A stretch of DNA of 64,000 bases from the IMG/VR virus record IMGVR_UViG_3300005613_000006, positions 108,879 through 172,878 of that record; one strand, written 5' to 3'. The DNA is from a virus. Of the stretch, positions 15,622 to 24,857 are shown in pieces. Under the pieces are notes generated by a model. It was not told where the DNA came from and did not search any database. It worked only from the letters and a program-made list of their open reading frames with translations. The position numbers and the translations under genes are program-made. How positions within the stretch are numbered: position 1 is the first letter of the stretch; each line of letters starts with the position of its first letter.

Positions 15622-15833
15622 GGGTTCTTACTCCGTTCAAACTGTGTAATACAATCTTCTATTGTCGGTCCTATAAAGCTACGCACTTCTGCGCATTGAT
15701 ATGTGCCATCTGGTCGCCTAATAGGTTTAGGCAGATTGCGCCAGATGCGCAACATCATATCGTTTCCTTGGGTCGGTGGGTCGTAGAAGATTCCCCACGA
15801 CCATCCTTTTGGTACTTGTATCTTGATACTCAT
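15618..15833 (-). CDS. hypothetical protein
   Basis: 71 residues, no family recognised. Overlaps the exported protein gene by 4 bases (ATGA), and its start is 3 bases from tRNA-Leu(GAG). Confidence 0.6.
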   Translation of the reverse strand: MSIKIQVPKGWSWGIFYDPPTQGNDMMLRIWRNLPKPIRRPDGTYQCAEVRSFIGPTIEDCITQFERSKNP

Positions 15834-15835
15834 AG

Positions 15836-15919
<84 letters not shown>

Positions 15920-15921
15920 AT

Positions 15922-16536
15922 TCACTTCGCTCTAACTAGATTGTCAATATCTCCATGTTTCCCAGGCAAAATGTAGATTACACCACGACGCCTACCAATA
16001 GCTTTGTCGTTATAATAGTGTGTGAAATTTTCTCCATAAATACCAACAACACTATCTCTGATATAGTGCCAATCTAAGCGACACTGCTTTTGTGCGCGAG
16101 GACATCTGTGTGCATCAAAGCCAAATCCACGGTATGGATTATGTATATCGTGTATTACTATAACTGAGTTGTCTTCTTTGTGCTTAGCAATCACATCTAG
16201 TTCATCTAACAAGGGCCAATCTGTTCGGTCGTGTGCGTCCAAGTAAAACAAAACAGGACGCTGGGTCTTCTCGTCAGACAAGATTTGCCCCAAAACAAAT
16301 TGAGATGAGCCATGTTCAGCATTGATGTTTTTATGGCCAAGGTCGTTGAAAAACTTTTGGGCCTCACAAAAATATCCCCTGTGCTTTTCAATGGTACACA
16401 CCACAGGAACCATCTTTGCTAAGGCAACTGCGGTATGTCCTTTATCAGTTCCAGTTTCAACAATAGTTTGAATATCGAACTGGCAAACTAGCTTTTCAAT
16501 GCTGTATCCTATGTGTGTGTCATCTTCAAATGCCAT
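15922..16536 (-). CDS. class I SAM-methyltransferase-like protein
   Basis: 204 residues. IVETGTDKGHTAVALAK (about 26-42) is a glycine-rich Rossmann loop, and FYLDAHDR matches the Methyltransf_24/cephalosporin-hydroxylase-like group. Substrate unknown; the context suggests sugar or lipid modification. Overlaps the gene fragment upstream by 11 bases. Confidence 0.65.
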   Translation of the reverse strand: MAFEDDTHIGYSIEKLVCQFDIQTIVETGTDKGHTAVALAKMVPVVCTIEKHRGYFCEAQKFFNDLGHKNINAEHGSSQFVLGQILSDEKTQRPVLFYLDAHDRTDWPLLDELDVIAKHKEDNSVIVIHDIHNPYRGFGFDAHRCPRAQKQCRLDWHYIRDSVVGIYGENFTHYYNDKAIGRRRGVIYILPGKHGDIDNLVRAK

Positions 16537-16717
16537 TTTGCGGCCCTTCTTTGATTGTATAATTAGAGATTTTTGTACACGAAATAAACTCGCGAACTTG
16601 TTCTAGTGTGAGTTGGTAGTCTTTGTTGTCGAGTCTTATTGATGTATTGACGCAATGAGGACACCTACACTGACATGCTGAACACACCTCAAACTTCATG
16701 TTGGGAATAACGCACAT
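16526..16717 (-). pseudogene. radical-SAM N-terminal fragment
   Basis: 63 residues. CQCRCPHC at about residues 15-22 is the CxxxCxxC cluster ligand of radical SAM enzymes, and the LTLEQVREFI that follows is typical. The barrel is missing: the frame stops and the next gene is a methyltransferase. Start at 16717 follows GGAG. Probably a deletion remnant; a functional mini-protein is less likely. Confidence 0.55.
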
Positions 16718-16733
16718 TGCAATCTCCAATCAG

Positions 16734-16808
16734 TGGGCCATACTGGATTTGAACCAGCGACTTCCGCGATGTCAACGCGACACTCTAACCGGACTGAGTT
16801 AACGGCCC
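16734..16808 (-). tRNA. tRNA-Val(GAC)
   Basis: 75 nt. Acceptor GGGCCGU/AUGGCCC, anticodon loop UUGACAU, T arm GCUGG/CCAGU, discriminator A. Its first G is the last base of the upstream gene's TAG stop. Confidence 0.92.
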
Positions 16809-17611
16809 TACTGTACCCCTAATATACTCTTACACCATTCTTTCCCGAAATGTGACCGGCAGAAGGCTCTCAGATTAGCCCCGTCTGGGCTCTGTCGCAG
16901 CCGTCCGAGCGTTTCTTTGGCAAATGAGGGGTTAATTACCTTGGAGCCCTGCGCTTTTAATAGAAGGGCTCTGGCGCGTTCACAGTGCCAGCGTATAAAA
17001 GTGGTCAACTCGGGGTCTTTACCCCCCTCTAGCTGGGTAAGGACCAGAGCATAGTTGGTGAACTGAACCATCTTCTCAAGGTCGTGCCCGTAGCTCCGGT
17101 CGCCTCGTCGTAGCAATCCCTTCTCTTCCAGGTCAAGTATCGCAGCCACTCCGTTGGTGTACGACACCCATTCATCCAACACATACAGAGGCTCGTTGTT
17201 CCAATACTGCGTCTGTTGTCTAAGGTACAGGTTGTATCCATTCCCTCGTAGTGAAGCCGGAACCTTTCCAGCTATCTGATTCAGTGTCATCTGAGGATGC
17301 GTCAACACACAAAGACGACCCTTCAAAACGTAGAGACAGGCTTTGCCTTGGAAATACTGCCTCCATTTACTGTTCAATCCATGTGTTGTTTCGTGTGTCC
17401 AGGTAATCTGGTCGCTGTCGGTATAGATATGCCCGCGCGGCATCCGACTCTCTACGTCCCCAAGGACGGCCCCGAGATTCTCCGAAACTTTCCGGCTCGG
17501 TTCTATATTATACCAGCCCGTTTGCTTTTGTCCAGTGGCTCCTACGAAAATAAAGCCAAGTAGAACTAGGAGCAACAATGCTCCAAGATAGGTTGTACGG
17601 CGTTCTCCCAT
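16808..17611 (-). CDS. membrane-anchored HExxH metallopeptidase-like protein
   Basis: 267 residues. A membrane helix lies at about 8-26 (YLGALLLLVLLGFIFVGA), then an exported domain with HETTH at about 74-78, the zinc site of gluzincin-type peptidases. Several Cys suggest disulfides. Probably acts at the cell envelope. Overlaps the glycosyltransferase gene by 46 bases. Confidence 0.6.
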   Translation of the reverse strand: MGERRTTYLGALLLLVLLGFIFVGATGQKQTGWYNIEPSRKVSENLGAVLGDVESRMPRGHIYTDSDQITWTHETTHGLNSKWRQYFQGKACLYVLKGRLCVLTHPQMTLNQIAGKVPASLRGNGYNLYLRQQTQYWNNEPLYVLDEWVSYTNGVAAILDLEEKGLLRRGDRSYGHDLEKMVQFTNYALVLTQLEGGKDPELTTFIRWHCERARALLLKAQGSKVINPSFAKETLGRLRQSPDGANLRAFCRSHFGKEWCKSILGVQ

Positions 17612-18654
17612 GAAAATGTCTCCGCTATGTCGATGCCCCGCTCATTGGGGGCAAGTTCTCTCTCCTGCTTTTGCCTATGTAGCTCCCTCATGTGAACTAC
17701 CAACTGCTCAATCTCGGCCTCTCCTAGCTCGGCCCAGTTTCCACCACCACCCTTGAAGAATACTCCATCGAACGCTTCTTCTTTGTTGGGGGTATCTATA
17801 CATCGACATACAGAGTCATCAATGAAATCCATGTGTGCTGTGTTGAACGTGGCGATAGCATTCTTGCCACACGCCAGCATTTCCAGCAACTCCAAGTTCC
17901 AACCTTCGGCGCGAGCGGGCCACACGCCCACATCAGCCTCTCGCATCTTCTTCGCTATGTCTACCTGTGTGCGTTGGCGTGGGAATATCTGAACCTTGCC
18001 AGCCCGGCCCATCTTGGACTTCATGTACATGTCTTCCCACTCTGCCGTTTGCTCCTTGGTCAGGAACGGATTGCTGGGAATCATCCACAGTCGCACTCGG
18101 TCCTTGGGTTCAAATGCCCTGTTGAAGGCGTCAATCAGAACGTCGTGTCCCTTCCGAACCTCCCACTTCCCTATATTCAAAAACACCGTGTATGAGTACG
18201 GGTTCAATTCTGCCGGGAAGAAGATGGAGCGGTCCACGCCGAGCCCAGTGGTCACCACCAACGGGCAGTCGTCGCCAAGTTCGTTGCATACCGTATCAAA
18301 CGCCCAGTTAGAACACACGAACAACACATCCTGGTTACGTAGATGATGCTTCTCTTCATCGGTGAACTGGTCTAGCTCAAAGATGGGGAAGACACATCGC
18401 TTGCCAGTCCCACAGTGGTGGGCGAGGTCGTGCTGATGCCAGATTCTCAGGCTGTTGCCCTCGGGATAGAACGGTCGGTCCAAGCAGCGTTGCACCAGGG
18501 CAACGTCCTCTTGTGGGGGGTCAGTCTTGATACCATGAAAGACCGGCAAGTAAGACGGCTTCTTACCAGCCTTCACCAGTTGCTTCAAGACGTTCAGTCC
18601 AACTATGCCGTAGCCTAGCTGGTTAATCGGCGCTGTTAGGTTTATCATCGCCAT
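17566..18654 (-). CDS. GT4-family glycosyltransferase
   Basis: 362 residues, GT-B fold. NIGKWEVRKGHDVLIDAFNR and ADVGVWPARAEGWNLELLEML (the E-x7-E region) are characteristic of GT4. Retaining transfer of a sugar from a nucleotide donor. Central member of the sugar cluster. Confidence 0.85.
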   Translation of the reverse strand: MAMINLTAPINQLGYGIVGLNVLKQLVKAGKKPSYLPVFHGIKTDPPQEDVALVQRCLDRPFYPEGNSLRIWHQHDLAHHCGTGKRCVFPIFELDQFTDEEKHHLRNQDVLFVCSNWAFDTVCNELGDDCPLVVTTGLGVDRSIFFPAELNPYSYTVFLNIGKWEVRKGHDVLIDAFNRAFEPKDRVRLWMIPSNPFLTKEQTAEWEDMYMKSKMGRAGKVQIFPRQRTQVDIAKKMREADVGVWPARAEGWNLELLEMLACGKNAIATFNTAHMDFIDDSVCRCIDTPNKEEAFDGVFFKGGGGNWAELGEAEIEQLVVHMRELHRQKQERELAPNERGIDIAETFSWENAVQPILEHCCS

Positions 18655-18958
18655 CCTGCCTTGCCTCCTCTATCCTTTTGCGTGTAAAATCCAACGCCAT
18701 TCGTTCTGCCAGCGACAAGCCGACAACCTCGGCCAGAATCGTGAGTTCTTCTAGCGTACTCTCTGAGTCTAATCCAAAGTCATGCATATCACCCTTGGTT
18801 ATTGCTTCCTCGCCCTCACCGGCCTTGGCAGCAAACTTCTTCGGACCCTCAATGACGATACCTTGTTTGATGGCCTTCTTCTTCGCGCCTGGGCCAGTGT
18901 AACACTTGCCTTCTTTGCCCCAGCGCCAGCCACCCTCTCCGCATCTCTGTAATGGCAT
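18623..18958 (-). CDS. phage protein with GWRWG...KCYTGPGAKKKA motif
   Basis: 111 residues. The first 34 residues (EGGWRWGKEGKCYTG) match a short motif I know from small phage proteins; the rest is helical. Function unknown. Overlaps the GT4 gene by 32 bases. Confidence 0.65.
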   Translation of the reverse strand: MPLQRCGEGGWRWGKEGKCYTGPGAKKKAIKQGIVIEGPKKFAAKAGEGEEAITKGDMHDFGLDSESTLEELTILAEVVGLSLAERMALDFTRKRIEEARQDGDDKPNSAD

Positions 18959-18959
18959 G

Positions 18960-19781
18960 TTATGCCTCCTCTTGTTTCAGTACGATTCTCTTGATGCCAC
19001 CCATGTACTCAGCCACTTCGCTGAAACTACTTGGGCCTGCCAGGATGTATTGGCATCTGCTAAGCAAGTGCATTTCTACAGCGGCATCTTGAACAGGCAA
19101 ATCATTGTCCGTGCGAAAGTCAGAACAGCCGTAGTGAATCACTCTGCCTGGATACTTTGCCTTGAAGCTATTAATGACGGCTGGACCGTTGGTTGCTAGG
19201 AGTATCGGTCTGTCTTCGTCTTGCAGGGCTTCGTGATACTGGTCTTCGTTTACCCATCTGTCCTTCCACTGTGGCCTACCAATATCTCCACGTCGGACAT
19301 GAACCCCGACACACTCTCTGAGCGGATAGGTTTCAGCAAACCCTCTTACCTTGTCAACAATGTAGGGGTGCCACTGCATCTTGTTTTTCAAGATAGCTCC
19401 GTACTTCTTGCGGAAGTGGCGGCGCTTGCCTCCTACCTCGTCTTCGTCGCCCAGGTAACCCCAACACCAGATATTGTACACAACAACATCAACATCAACA
19501 AACTGTTCTCTCAACACGGTCGAATTGGTAATCTCTGATACGGGCCAGCCCTCATACTTCTTGGTGAAGTAATCCAAGGCCCCGTCTTTGTGTGCCGACT
19601 CGTAGACCGAGAAGCCGTTGTTGATAAACAGAGAGTTGAATGCGGCTCCCATCTTGTTGTAGCGGGTCCAGTATATGTCAAGGTAGCGGTCGAGGTCTTG
19701 TGCAATATGAATGCTGGTTGCCAGTGAACGCAAGCGATTACCCAAGCCCCCCTTTGCTACATATCCTAGAACTTTCTTCAT
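18960..19781 (-). CDS. fucosyltransferase-like glycosyltransferase
   Basis: 273 residues. VGVHVRRGDIG is the HxRRxD donor-site motif of alpha-fucosyltransferases (GT11/GT23/NodZ-like). Start at 19781 gives a 4-base overlap with the next gene. Homologs of the same type are encoded at 22560 and 31752. Confidence 0.75.
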   Translation of the reverse strand: MKKVLGYVAKGGLGNRLRSLATSIHIAQDLDRYLDIYWTRYNKMGAAFNSLFINNGFSVYESAHKDGALDYFTKKYEGWPVSEITNSTVLREQFVDVDVVVYNIWCWGYLGDEDEVGGKRRHFRKKYGAILKNKMQWHPYIVDKVRGFAETYPLRECVGVHVRRGDIGRPQWKDRWVNEDQYHEALQDEDRPILLATNGPAVINSFKAKYPGRVIHYGCSDFRTDNDLPVQDAAVEMHLLSRCQYILAGPSSFSEVAEYMGGIKRIVLKQEEA

Positions 19782-20839
19782 GTGTCTTCCTCGCGATTGA
19801 CAAAGAACTCTTTCACCCACTGTTTGAACGCCTGACCGTCTTTGGACAGCTTGTACAAACCGTTGGCCTTCTTCGTCAAGTCCCTTGTCGGGTCAAAGTC
19901 TAGCTCGCGAAACTTGAGTAGTCTGGTGCCATGTTGTCGAGCATCGCGAGAGCCATGATACAGGTGAAACACTTCCCCTTCAACATGGGCAAAACTGTGT
20001 CGAATGTAGCGTTGGCATTCTTCGGCCCAGGAGTAGTACATCCTACTGTGGGTGCCGCTATACTCTTGCTTGGCGTTAAGTTGTTCCTCTATCACCATCT
20101 TGGCTATCAACATATCTCCGCTGCCGATAACACACGTATCCAATAGTCCCCCTATCCGCAGAAGCACGTCTTTTCTAAACGCACAGGCATAACCTGGGTG
20201 GCCATACTCGGCATCTTGGCCATAGATGCGGTCCACATACTCTTTTATGAAGCCCTTGATTTCATCACAGTCTCCAGTGTGTGCTGGAATATCGGTCAGC
20301 CCTGGCGGCATTCGGTAGCCATAGCTATACGGTTGTACAACCATGTAGCTGTGCAATAGCTCTGACGTTTGCTCAACCCAATCATCTTGCTGGAACATCA
20401 CGTCGCAGTCTACCCAACACACCTTGTCACAGTCTTCGGGTAGGTGTTGCACACCGATATTCAGCAACGCCTCTTTTTGCCAGAGTATCTCGTCGTCGTC
20501 AGTAATCTGTAAGAGGTTGTGTGGCCTAAGATACTTCTGCAAGCGAAGCTGCTCTGGTCGCCCCGCCAATTCTACAATCAGGGTATCGGGACACTGCGTA
20601 ATAAACCTATCGTAGAAACGCAGGAAGTTCGTCAGTCTACTATCAAAACCCATAGGATTGAAGTAACAACTAACACCCCACAATGACCCACGGGATTCAG
20701 TCGGAATCCTTGTGGGCATCCTTGGTGTCCAATCTTTTATCGAAACAGGAGCCTCTTTGACTGGCGCTGTCTGTCGCTTTGGCTTTGGCCCACTAGGTTT
20801 CTTTGCTTTAGCTGTGATGTTCGTGATGCGCATTGGCAT
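19778..20839 (-). CDS. GT-A glycosyltransferase
   Basis: 353 residues. A Pro/Lys-rich leader (about 50 residues) precedes a GT-A domain with the metal-binding VCWVDCDVMF. Overlaps the neighbouring transferases at both ends. Acceptor unknown. Confidence 0.75.
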   Translation of the reverse strand: MPMRITNITAKAKKPSGPKPKRQTAPVKEAPVSIKDWTPRMPTRIPTESRGSLWGVSCYFNPMGFDSRLTNFLRFYDRFITQCPDTLIVELAGRPEQLRLQKYLRPHNLLQITDDDEILWQKEALLNIGVQHLPEDCDKVCWVDCDVMFQQDDWVEQTSELLHSYMVVQPYSYGYRMPPGLTDIPAHTGDCDEIKGFIKEYVDRIYGQDAEYGHPGYACAFRKDVLLRIGGLLDTCVIGSGDMLIAKMVIEEQLNAKQEYSGTHSRMYYSWAEECQRYIRHSFAHVEGEVFHLYHGSRDARQHGTRLLKFRELDFDPTRDLTKKANGLYKLSKDGQAFKQWVKEFFVNREEDT

Positions 20840-21491
20840 TGCTATATTTCTCGTATGCGCGGGTTAGTTTTTTCGGTCCTTTAAGGTCATGGATTGATAC
20901 TGCGTCTACTTCTGTATCAAAGTGTTCAACGGTGTTAAAATGATGGCACCCAGGTAAGTGCGTTGGGAAAATTTCTAACTTAGACAACATATCAGACAAC
21001 CAACAGTCTTCATGGAATGTGATTTCTAAAGCAGGCAGACGACGCAAAAAAGTTGTCAGCTTGTGCAAACACGAACGACTCAAAAAAACCGCCCCTCCTC
21101 CAATCCATTTGATGGGTTGGCGACTAGACCCAAAATGCTTGATGACGTTATCAATGTCTCCCATATACAAAGGCTCATCTATGTCATATTGAGACAGAGC
21201 CTTTAACATGGCGTCAACAAATAGGCATGAATCATCATCAACCTTTACAAACCACTTCTTATCACCATGATAAGCTCTCATATATTGAAGTGTCATAAAG
21301 GTCTTTATGCTTAATTGGTTCCGGTAAATCACTCCTAGATTGATGCAGTTTGGCAAATCCGAACAGTTTTCGTCCGATATGAAGTAGACATTTGACAATC
21401 CCCGTGCCCATGTGTCGCGTATAGCCAAGGCCAATTTACGTCGTTTCTTACACGTACTAACGTAGATTACAACATCGTCTATGGTTAACAT
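20808..21491 (-). CDS. fringe/beta-3-galactosyltransferase-like protein (GT31-type)
   Basis: 227 residues. IRDTWARG near residue 24, WFVKVDDDSCLFVDAML (DxD-type motif) and WIGGGAVFLSR match GT31/fringe proteins. GGGGAG lies before the ATG at 21491. Sugar transfer to a glycan or glycoprotein. Confidence 0.75.
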   Translation of the reverse strand: MLTIDDVVIYVSTCKKRRKLALAIRDTWARGLSNVYFISDENCSDLPNCINLGVIYRNQLSIKTFMTLQYMRAYHGDKKWFVKVDDDSCLFVDAMLKALSQYDIDEPLYMGDIDNVIKHFGSSRQPIKWIGGGAVFLSRSCLHKLTTFLRRLPALEITFHEDCWLSDMLSKLEIFPTHLPGCHHFNTVEHFDTEVDAVSIHDLKGPKKLTRAYEKYSNANAHHEHHS

Positions 21492-21507
21492 TTGTTCTCC
21501 CCTCAAG

Positions 21508-21588
21508 CGGAAGGCAAGGGACTCGAACCCTCAACCCTTTCGGGCACCCCGGTTCCAACGGGGCTCCTAGCCAATTCGGATACCTTCC
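21508..21588 (-). tRNA. tRNA-Ser(GGA), long variable arm
   Basis: 81 nt. Acceptor GGAAGGU/GCCUUCC, anticodon stem CCCCG/CGGGG with loop UUGGAAC, variable arm CCC-GAAA-GGG, discriminator G as in Ser tRNAs. Confidence 0.92.
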
Positions 21589-21626
21589 AGTTCCCGTTCG
21601 GACATATCTTACTTCTTATGGGGGGT

Positions 21627-22004
21627 CTAAGTGTTGCAAAATGATGCAATTTCAGACCTGATATTCCCGTTCGGGTCAATGGCAACAAGGCACCCATCAA
21701 TCTCAGCACGGCGTCTGATTCCTAACAAAGAATAGATTGCCAGCAAAATCTCGATGAAATCCTGACGGCGGGTGACGGTCCACTCATAGAGTGGCTTGTG
21801 GTTACGGTCAGGGTCTCCTTCAACAGGGCCTCGAATATGCCCTATGTCGAACATCATACAACGTCTTACCACATCCTCGTCGGTCATTCGGATACGAAAA
21901 AACACTTTGTTTTTACCGATGTAACCTTCACCCTCCGCTAAACCAGCTAGCCATGCTAGATTGATGGGTGTCCAATGCTGCTTGTCAATGTGTCGATATT
22001 TCAT
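21627..22004 (-). CDS. LAGLIDADG-type endonuclease, single motif
   Basis: 125 residues. LAWLAGLAEGEGYIG at about 17-31 is the LAGLIDADG helix and catalytic acidic residue; only one copy, so it would act as a homodimer. Preceded by the TTTGGTGTATAAT promoter type used by the HNH genes. Confidence 0.75.
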   Translation of the reverse strand: MKYRHIDKQHWTPINLAWLAGLAEGEGYIGKNKVFFRIRMTDEDVVRRCMMFDIGHIRGPVEGDPDRNHKPLYEWTVTRRQDFIEILLAIYSLLGIRRRAEIDGCLVAIDPNGNIRSEIASFCNT

Positions 22005-22022
22005 GGCGTATTCCTCCTAGAG

Positions 22023-22034
22023 ATTATACACCAA
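22023..22034 (-). promoter_or_regulatory. TTTGGTGTATAAT promoter
   Basis: 19 bases upstream of the LAGLIDADG gene start at 22004. Confidence 0.6.
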
Positions 22035-22059
22035 ATGTTACCGCACAGTGACATTTCAG

Positions 22060-22485
22060 CTAGAACGGCACTTCGCCGTCCTTACCACCTTCACTCTTTC
22101 CGCTGGATTCGGGCTGTGAAGCTGGGGCACCACCGCCCCCGCCGCCACCGCCGCCGCCCTTTCGGTCGAGCATTTGCATACGCTCCCCGATGACTTTCAG
22201 CTTGGAGCGCTTGGCACCATCATCGGTTTCCCAAGTGTCCAGTTTGAGGCGACCCTCAATCAAAACACATGAGCCCTTTTTCAGGTACTCACCAGCAACT
22301 TCGGCTGTACGAGCCCACAATGTCACATCGACAAAGGTAACCTCGTCTTCCCATTTGTCGTTACGCTTGATGCGGTCGTTAATCGCCAAGCCCAAATCGC
22401 ACACGGCGGTGCCACTTGGAATGTAACGTACTTCTGGGTCTCGGGTAACATTCCCAACCAAAACAACGCGGTTGAAACTAGCCAT
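22060..22485 (-). CDS. ssb: single-stranded DNA-binding protein
   Basis: 141 residues. OB fold ([22 protein letters not shown] ... [11 protein letters not shown], about 4-108), Gly-rich linker, and acidic tip DGEVPF equivalent to the DDIPF partner-recruiting tail. Bacterial-type tetrameric SSB for phage replication and recombination. Confidence 0.95.
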   Translation of the reverse strand: MASFNRVVLVGNVTRDPEVRYIPSGTAVCDLGLAINDRIKRNDKWEDEVTFVDVTLWARTAEVAGEYLKKGSCVLIEGRLKLDTWETDDGAKRSKLKVIGERMQMLDRKGGGGGGGGGGAPASQPESSGKSEGGKDGEVPF

Positions 22486-22559
22486 AACACAAACTCCTTC
22501 TTCAAAAAAGTAATGAGAGATGCAGCGCCAAGCTGCACCGAACTAAAGTAAGGACTGAT

Positions 22560-23408
22560 TCAGTCCTTGATATACTGTGTCGCCTTTCCACGGTCTGACA
22601 AAATCGTTAGAGGAATGTTTCCCATTAGACAGGCCGCTTGGTTGAAATTGCTTTTGCCAGCAATAATTTGTTTGCACCTCGACATTATCAACAGTTCAAT
22701 CATAGCGTATTCAATAGCTCCGGCATGGCGACCATATTGTTGCCCTTGGTGTTTGAGCCTCAATACTTCTCCATATTGTTTTTCAAACTCTTCAATCGCT
22801 TGGTCGCCCTCTGCAAACAACGCAATGCTGTTAGTCAAGTTGTTGTCTTCAATGTACTGAAAGTAAGTGTTGTTTGACACGAATCTACAATGATGTGGGG
22901 CTCCTGGGCGCTCTATGTCACCGCGTCTAATATGGACTGCTGTTTTGTCGGACAGGTCGTGTTCTTGGCAAAAATCATCTGCTGCTTTCCAAACATGGTA
23001 ATTCCATTCTATAAGGTTGTTAGCAACATAACTGAGTTCACTACGCCATGTCTTCAACTCCTCATTTGGAAAACGCCAGGGCCACATAACTGGAAACTTG
23101 CAGTAAATTGCAGTTTCCTTAATGTCTTCCACGTTAACTCCAGGGAGTGGATTGACAATGCGATAAACACTATCTCCAAACAGCCTCTCTATTTCATCTT
23201 CTCCGTGGTTGCGGGCGGGGTTTAAGGGTTGTATCAATCTATTGGGGCAAACAACCCTTCGCATTGGAACACGACAGTGGTTGGGCTTCTCAGTCCAACA
23301 ACACAAGTGCTTCAAACCATAAACATGGGCCATTCTAGCAGCAATGACCAAATGCACTACTCTTGCCCCCAATCCATCTCCACGATTGGTTATAACGTAC
23401 TCTGCCAT
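22560..23408 (-). CDS. fucosyltransferase-like glycosyltransferase
   Basis: 282 residues. AVHIRRGDIERPG carries the HxRRxD motif; N-terminal TNRGDGLGARVVHLVIA resembles the GGLGNR loop of the paralog at 18960. Start at 23408. Probably adds fucose or a related sugar. Confidence 0.72.
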   Translation of the reverse strand: MAEYVITNRGDGLGARVVHLVIAARMAHVYGLKHLCCWTEKPNHCRVPMRRVVCPNRLIQPLNPARNHGEDEIERLFGDSVYRIVNPLPGVNVEDIKETAIYCKFPVMWPWRFPNEELKTWRSELSYVANNLIEWNYHVWKAADDFCQEHDLSDKTAVHIRRGDIERPGAPHHCRFVSNNTYFQYIEDNNLTNSIALFAEGDQAIEEFEKQYGEVLRLKHQGQQYGRHAGAIEYAMIELLIMSRCKQIIAGKSNFNQAACLMGNIPLTILSDRGKATQYIKD

Positions 23409-23421
23409 AATTCCCTCCAAG

Positions 23422-23492
23422 AGCGGCTACGGGGAATCGAACCCCGATGTTCGGCTTGGGAAGCCGTTGCACTGCCATTGTGCTATAGCCGC
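23422..23492 (-). tRNA. tRNA-Gly(CCC)
   Basis: 71 nt. Acceptor GCGGCUA/UAGCCGC, anticodon stem ACGGC/GCCGA with loop UUCCCAA, T arm CGGGG/CCCCG, discriminator U. Confidence 0.92.
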
Positions 23493-23820
23493 GCTAGCGC
23501 GGGCAATACGTGCAAGTGACAGAAATAGCTGCGCCATTAACACACGTTTCCCGCGTAGTTCGAGAAGTAGGCGGCGGCAGTCCCAAGTTAAGGTGGCTCA
23601 CAAATAGAACCATGATAGCCTCACCGGCTTGTCGCCCGCTCAACCCTCTGCTTGTTTTTTAGGAGGTTTGCAAGCGCCTCACAGAATTCATTATCATATT
23701 CTAATAATTGTAATTACGAGCAGCTTGTACCCGTCGCGTAAACTCAAGCCCCTATTTGACGATAGGCTCTATTGTCCGTACCGCGTTCACGGCTGTCACG
23801 CAGCCTAAGCTAGCAACTAC
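23493..23820 (-). other. 328-base region without a gene
   Basis: No credible gene on either strand. The minus RNA has paired segments such as CTTAGGCTGCGTGACAGCCG and AGAGGGTTGAGCGGGCGACAAG, and it lies directly between a glycosyltransferase gene and tRNA-Gly. It may be a structured RNA or leader of the tRNA. I see no tmRNA or RNase P signature. Confidence 0.35.
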
Positions 23821-24516
23821 TTAGGCCCCAGCCTCTTCCACTTTACTTTGTTCTATCACGCCTTTCACGTATTGCAACATGGCTATCTTGTTAGGTACGC
23901 CCATTGTCCAATTTGCGTGGTGCATCAATATGTTGCGCGGAACATTCAACCCATGTCCTGGCTTCCATATACGTCTAGGACACCAAAATTGTTTTGCGTC
24001 AAGCAGCTTCCATCTAAACAAAGAGTTGTGATTATTAACGGCGTCTTGGTCATTGCCTTGGAAGATGCCTCTGCATTCATTAACAGCGTCTTGGTCTCCA
24101 TATCTACGACCTTTGCTTCGCTCCATCAGTTCAATACACTTTTTGAAAACCTCTTTCATTGTGTCATTAGCTCGACAAATGAAAAACCCAGTACATAATG
24201 TAGAACCACTGTCTTTTTGTGCCGCAAGGTCACAATCATCTATGGCTTCCAATAGTATAGCTTTCGTGGGTCCAAAGAATTGTATGTCACAGTCTGAAAA
24301 CACAAAATATCCGCCATAGTTTTCATCAATGGCGTCGAGTAGAATGTTAAACGTATGAGTGACGGTCTCTGCAAAACCAGGGGTCATAAATGTTCCGCTG
24401 CCTATTTGAGGAAACTGCTTCACGGTTAACAGATACTCATTAGGTATCAACGACGGCAAGAAGTAGTCGTACATCATTTGCCGATGAGACTCAGTGAACA
24501 TAGTGTACATTCGCAT
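23821..24516 (-). CDS. GT77-like nucleotide-sugar transferase
   Basis: 231 residues, GT-A fold. YFVFSDCDIQFFGP (DxD), GFFICRAND and DQDAVN match the Nucleotid_trans (GT77-like) family. Sugar cluster member. Confidence 0.75.
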   Translation of the reverse strand: MRMYTMFTESHRQMMYDYFLPSLIPNEYLLTVKQFPQIGSGTFMTPGFAETVTHTFNILLDAIDENYGGYFVFSDCDIQFFGPTKAILLEAIDDCDLAAQKDSGSTLCTGFFICRANDTMKEVFKKCIELMERSKGRRYGDQDAVNECRGIFQGNDQDAVNNHNSLFRWKLLDAKQFWCPRRIWKPGHGLNVPRNILMHHANWTMGVPNKIAMLQYVKGVIEQSKVEEAGA

Positions 24517-24518
24517 TG

Positions 24519-24857
24519 TTATGCTTTCTCCGCAAAACCACAGGCTATCAAGGTCTCCGACAGATTGTTTCCGTTAATCCAAATCTCCCCCAATATCCTC
24601 TCAAAGCTGTGTATGTCTCCCAGTTGTAGATTGCTGCGCCCCGGCGGAACAAACAGGAGAACCTTGCCTTCGTAGGTGTCGAGTAGTTGAGTCACATGTT
24701 TGAAAGCCTTGGCGCTTATCTCTTTGTCTCTGTCGGGCACATTGCAGCCGAGCAGTCGAATCTTGACGGTGCGCTTAACTTCAACCTCAAGTGTGTCGGC
24801 ATCAATTACCCGCACTACCTTTGCTTCGGTGGCTACGCCTTTTCTTGGTTCATTCAT
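24519..24857 (-). CDS. staphylococcal-nuclease-like domain
   Basis: 112 residues. VVRVIDADTLEVEV...IRLLGCNVPD (about 14-43) is the SNase OB-fold core with the Asp that binds calcium. No signal peptide, and the family's later Arg/Glu are not obvious, so catalysis is uncertain. Overlaps the next gene by 8 bases. Confidence 0.7.
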   Translation of the reverse strand: MNEPRKGVATEAKVVRVIDADTLEVEVKRTVKIRLLGCNVPDRDKEISAKAFKHVTQLLDTYEGKVLLFVPPGRSNLQLGDIHSFERILGEIWINGNNLSETLIACGFAEKA

